Of a DNA stretch of 64,000 bases, positions 61,028 through 64,000 are shown in pieces. This stretch comes from Gracilaria gracilis (lineage: Eukaryota > Rhodophyta > Florideophyceae > Gracilariales > Gracilariaceae), in NCBI GenBank assembly GCA_030374805.1, contig JARGSG010000014.1, positions 310,001-374,000 on the forward strand, read 5' to 3'. Within the stretch, counting starts at the first letter, position 1, and each line of letters begins with the position of its first letter. A program made the position numbers and the translations under genes. The notes under the pieces were generated by a model, which saw only the letters and a program-made list of their open reading frames with translations, ran no database searches and was not told the DNA's origin.

Positions 61028-62299
61028 TCACATCTCCTCTCCGTCGTCCTCTATTCTCTCTTGGGCCGCAATGTTCTCTTCATAGCGGCTTCTGGGCTGC
61101 AGCGCAAACCCTCTTCTATCGAACTGCCAGTTGCAGAGCATCGCTACCGTAGTGTACGCGATAGGAAAGAGGCTTCTCTCAAACGGCCATCGGTCCAAGA
61201 ATAAAGGAAACCGGTTATTGACAAACCCTGTACCCCATTCATTGACCATTCTTTGCTTTCGAATCAAACTGTTGTACTCCGTCTTGTACATCCAGAGGGT
61301 ACTTTCGTTCTTTTCGTACGGAACGACGAGGTAGCCACTACCAGAAAACCCCAAGTCAGCCATTCCATGCTGCCGAGGTGAAAGATACAAACTTGGTTCA
61401 CGAAAACATTCTGAGTTCGTGTACATGTTTCGATCACTTTCGGCTCCTTTGTCCGATATCTCTACGCGTATAATGCGACCGAACAAATCGCAAAACACGA
61501 GAATAGGGAACGCATGTGATTTATTGTAGCCGTCTTAAGCACGCTCCTGTTCATTGTTATCCTTTGGTCTCCATCTCTTGTTCTTGTTACCATACAAGAA
61601 GAAGACACACTTCAGAAAACCAATTAACAAACCCTCCATTCTCTGCCTGCCAGCGTCATCAGGCCAACGGTTAAGCTTCGGTTCTTGTTCTTCTAAGGTC
61701 TTAAACGAAGCATACAACACATGCCGAAAGTAGTTGGACACAGTTCCGGGTGAGATGCTATAAAAGTATGCCACTTTCTGTATACCACAGCTTCCTTCGT
61801 TCAAACCTCCTAAGATGTCCAAGAACATAAACAAAATCTCTTTCGTAGTGAACCGACGACGTCTGGATACTCTTCTCTGGCCCTGATATTCATTTCAAAT
61901 AGCCAAAGGCTGCGCCAGTGTGTCTTGCACTAACGCATAAAGTGCGTCAAAGTCTTCCCGCGACATGTGCACAGTCTTCTTGAACAGCTGTATATCTGGA
62001 TCGTTTTCGCAGATATCTCGGTAGATATGGTTATTAACACGCTTTGCATAGAGAGCTTTTGTTCCCTCTTTCGGGTTTCCTCTACCTGGTTTTGCTGGAG
62101 TTTCCTCATTTTCCTCAGGTTCGAGGTTTGTGCGACGTGCTGCGGCAAGCACTGCCCCCTGATTCACCAGTGTGCGCGTGTGGGCAGCAGTTTGGGACAT
62201 CTGCTCGAGAAGCAGAAGAGGAAGGAGCAGTTTGTTTCCCTCCATGTTAAGATGTGACTCGTACCCCGCCTGAATCTTCAGGCCCAACGTGTACATCAT
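61028..62299 (-). pseudogene. divergent DDE_4 (Harbinger-like) transposase with in-frame stops
   Basis: One reading frame runs from the ATG at 62299 to 61028, broken only by TGA at 61895-61897 and TAA at 61535-61537. Family features: helix-turn-helix-like segment FTTKEILFMFLDILGG and VAYFYSISPGTVSNYFRHVL, then GYNKSHAFPILVFCDLFGRI and ISDKGAESDRNMY (second catalytic Asp). The first catalytic position, normally in a 'G.(I/V)DGT' context, reads CVFFLYGNK and has no Asp. The C-terminal part has VNEWGTGFVNNRFPLF in the place of the Glu motif. Inactive in this copy. Confidence 0.72.
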
Positions 62300-62455
62300 C
62301 TAAGGAGATCGCTCTTATTTTGAAAATTACAAACGGTTTGGATTCGAGGTTTTCGCGCTTAGGCTCAGAATCCTTCATTAAAAAGGGCTATTGCTAAAAC
62401 TTTGTCCGGACGCTCCCAGTCTTGATTCCAGTTTTGTTCACAGCGCACATTTGAA

Positions 62456-62860
62456 ATGACAAAACTCGGTACACGTACCTATTATCATGTTGCTATCGGT
62501 TTACCTAGAAGCGTGAGTAACAACTTTGCTTCGACCTTCAAGGATGATTGCTCTGCTGCTATTGCACGTGTGAGTGGAGGATTGACTTGCTGGGAAGCAG
62601 AAGGCTTATGGACACCAGGAACAGATCAATATGACTTCTCAGGTGAAATTGAGCGAAACGCATCGATAAATATTATCGTTTCTCTTGTACCGACGGTACC
62701 TGGTGAGCAGCAATGGTTGGAAATTAAGAAGCTGATAAGCACAAAGGTCAAAGAATACCAGTTGGATTGCCAGCTTATTCATGTAATGTCTTGGGAAGTG
62801 CAACCACAAATCTTTAGCGTCGATGATTATGCAAATAGCGATGAACAGCTTAGAAGCTAG
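62456..62860 (+). CDS. small protein of unknown function
   Basis: A 134-aa frame from the ATG at 62456 (MTKLGTRTYYHVAIGLPRSV). The composition is that of a folded alpha/beta protein: alternating strands (INIIVSLVPT, LIHVMSWEVQ) and an amphipathic helix (QWLEIKKLISTKVKEY). The middle GGLTCWEAEGLWTP followed by a Glu-Arg-x-x-Ser segment faintly recalls bacterial DUF3574 proteins, but this is not enough to assign it. No signal or membrane segment is seen. The second Harbinger element ends only 64 bp upstream, so its promoter must lie within or next to the transposon. Confidence 0.6.
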   Translation: MTKLGTRTYYHVAIGLPRSVSNNFASTFKDDCSAAIARVSGGLTCWEAEGLWTPGTDQYDFSGEIERNASINIIVSLVPTVPGEQQWLEIKKLISTKVKEYQLDCQLIHVMSWEVQPQIFSVDDYANSDEQLRS

Positions 62861-63703
62861 ATAATGTTCAGGATTGTTGTCCGCTGATATCCTTTCGTCA
62901 TTGCAAAGGCACTTACACCGTCTGAATAAAGAACTACAGTACATCGCAAAAGCGTAGCTACATGCTGGAAGATAGCTTTTGAGCACACAATCTCTATTTT
63001 TGTGAGCCCACAAGTTTAACTACAACTTGATACGGAACGCTTCTATTAGTAGAAACGTTCTCTCACTTTTTAACTCTGTGATTTCGTTCAATTCCACAAA
63101 TGCATATATCCAGCATATATCTTGTCTACCATGGAAGAGAGAGTCAGATGATAAGTCAATTCGCTTGCGTTATATGCATCGAACCCCGGGTTGGATGGGG
63201 CCGGGTTTAGAGGCGTTGATGATTCGTACCTTGGCTAGAAAGTCGGCGTTTTCACCATCATTATCCTCATCAGCGTTGGGAGCATCACCACCAGTATCAA
63301 TATCACTGGCGTGCCAGTGGACGTAGTGCTAGGCAACCTGTATCCAGGCAGAAGGGAGATCAAATCGTCTTGAAGCTTCACATCTGATCTGAAAGATAAT
63401 GGAATACGGGGCGATTTCGTCATGCCCTTGGTGTCTACGTAAGAGGATCTTAGTTGACTCTTTACTGTCAAAGAATAAAGTCAAGCCGGAATGAACAACA
63501 AGCAAACCAAAGCAGTTTCTTCTTCATTGTTGTAGATACCTTTCCTATTTTAAAATTGAAGCAAAACTACAGATAGTGTTCCCTCATGACGAAGGCTAGA
63601 AACAAAGGCGGCTCACGTATAATCATATCTTGCGGACTGTGATCGAAGCAGTTTATTTTTGTTGCTCATGAAGTGAATATTTGATGTATGGGTCGCCGAG
63701 TAC
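62861..63703. other. intergenic region, no supported gene
   Basis: About 840 bp between a plus-strand gene and the convergent trpC end. On the minus strand, 63230-63300 encodes a short acidic stretch (GDAPNADEDNDGENADF), but no gene structure could be built around it. Confidence 0.4.
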
Positions 63704-64000
63704 TTAAATGGAGAGCTCACCCAAAGACTCCTTCGCACCTTCTCCCCTCCCATAGAAAGGTGCTATGCTGGTGTTTCCAAACGGAACGCTTCCTTTGGAC
63801 TTGAAATGCTTGATATATCCTTTTGCTTGGTTGTACCCAACCGTGTAACTGGTGCTATCAGCAGTACTCCCCTCGGATGCCTTAACCAAAGTTTCCCCAA
63901 CAAGGATTGCGTTGAAGCCCGCATCGCGCAGCTTCCACGCATCTAAGGAATCCGTAATACCGCTCTCCGCAATTTTAACCACTCCGTCAGGGATAAGTGG
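63704..64000 (-). CDS. trpC: indole-3-glycerol-phosphate synthase, C-terminal part (runs off the window)
   Basis: Only the last ~98 residues are inside the window; the frame stays open to the edge. VKIAESGITDSLDAWKLRDA and GFNAILVGETLVKASE are the last beta-strand/phosphate-binding loops of the TrpC TIM barrel (family 'V(S/A)ESGI.t..D...l...G..a.LVGE.Lm'). The enzyme closes the indole ring in tryptophan synthesis, in plastids of algae and plants. After the barrel there is an extra ~45-residue tail (AKGYIKHFKSKGSVPFGNTS, then FYGRGEGAKESLGELSI) longer than in bacterial or plant enzymes. Confidence 0.88.
   Translation of the reverse strand, partial: PLIPDGVVKIAESGITDSLDAWKLRDAGFNAILVGETLVKASEGSTADSTSYTVGYNQAKGYIKHFKSKGSVPFGNTSIAPFYGRGEGAKESLGELSI

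Larger units (their letters stand above)
59729..62389. mobile_element. second Harbinger-like DNA transposon
   Basis: Both ends read AGCCCTTTTTAAT inward (one mismatch in the next four bases), flanked by ATT on each side (59726-59728 and 62390-62392). The 2661-bp element has the two-gene layout: a helper-like gene on the plus strand at the left and a DDE_4-type transposase on the minus strand at the right. The ends and proteins are not closely related to the first Harbinger element. The ATT duplication departs from the usual TTA/TAA, so the exact family is uncertain. Confidence 0.75.

Noticed and set aside
63027-63326. A 99-codon plus-strand frame near the right end.
   Set aside because: No motif; part of it is antisense to an acidic low-complexity stretch of equal uncertainty.
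1-64000. CRISPR array, bacterial operon or phage content.
   Set aside because: No regularly spaced direct repeats; gene types, introns and transposon families are eukaryotic.

Overview
This is nuclear DNA of a eukaryote, most probably a multicellular (florideophyte) red alga of the Chondrus/Gracilaria kind. The reasons are compact, mostly intronless genes with rare short introns (63-152 bp), proteins with plastid-type leaders (a BASS transporter, aspartate-semialdehyde dehydrogenase), a CMP-KDO synthetase, many Golgi-type glycosyltransferases, and dense LTR and DNA transposons. The species assignment is inference; no rRNA or organelle marker is present.

Layout. (1) 0-16.5 kb is rich in sugar-polymer genes: CMP-KDO synthetase, a GT92-like transferase, two head-to-head GDP-fucose O-fucosyltransferase-like genes and a divergent GT25-like transferase. 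They are interspersed with a spliced CDK7-type kinase, an ankyrin palmitoyltransferase with a DHEC active site, a two-finger C2H2 protein and a plastid BASS transporter. (2) 17.2-17.8 kb is a 5'-truncated LINE tail with an 11-bp target duplication. (3) 18.9-33.9 kb holds housekeeping genes: EME1, a 2035-aa ASPM-like spindle protein, aspartate-semialdehyde dehydrogenase, an NCoR-like two-SANT protein, glucosidase II beta and a small one-helix membrane protein. (4) 35.1-42.8 kb is a GC-rich, low-complexity stretch with an unrecognised protein carrying 33-aa repeats, a long (CA)n tract, a spliced five-finger C2H2 protein and an F-box/LRR protein. (5) 43.75-62.39 kb is an uninterrupted block of transposons. 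(6) 62.4-64 kb has a small unknown gene and the 3' end of indole-3-glycerol-phosphate synthase, cut by the window edge.

The transposon block is the outstanding structure. Five elements can each be bounded by terminal repeats and target-site duplications read directly from the sequence: a pogo-like element (TA), a PIF/Harbinger element (TTA) that has been invaded by a ~10-kb Ty3/Gypsy chromovirus (AAACA) and separately by a solo LTR of another family (AAATC), and a second, divergent Harbinger element (ATT). Only a few tens of bases separate the three DNA transposons. The chromovirus is saturated with CCGNNCGG-type palindromes and carries four copies of a potential hairpin module in its 3' non-coding region; neither is explained by its genes.

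How the genes work together: the first 16 kb suggests loose co-location of cell-wall or glycoprotein glycosylation genes. Glucosidase II beta adds ER N-glycan quality control, while EME1, ASPM and CDK7 are core cell-cycle and genome-maintenance genes. No operon-like regulation is expected in this genome type.
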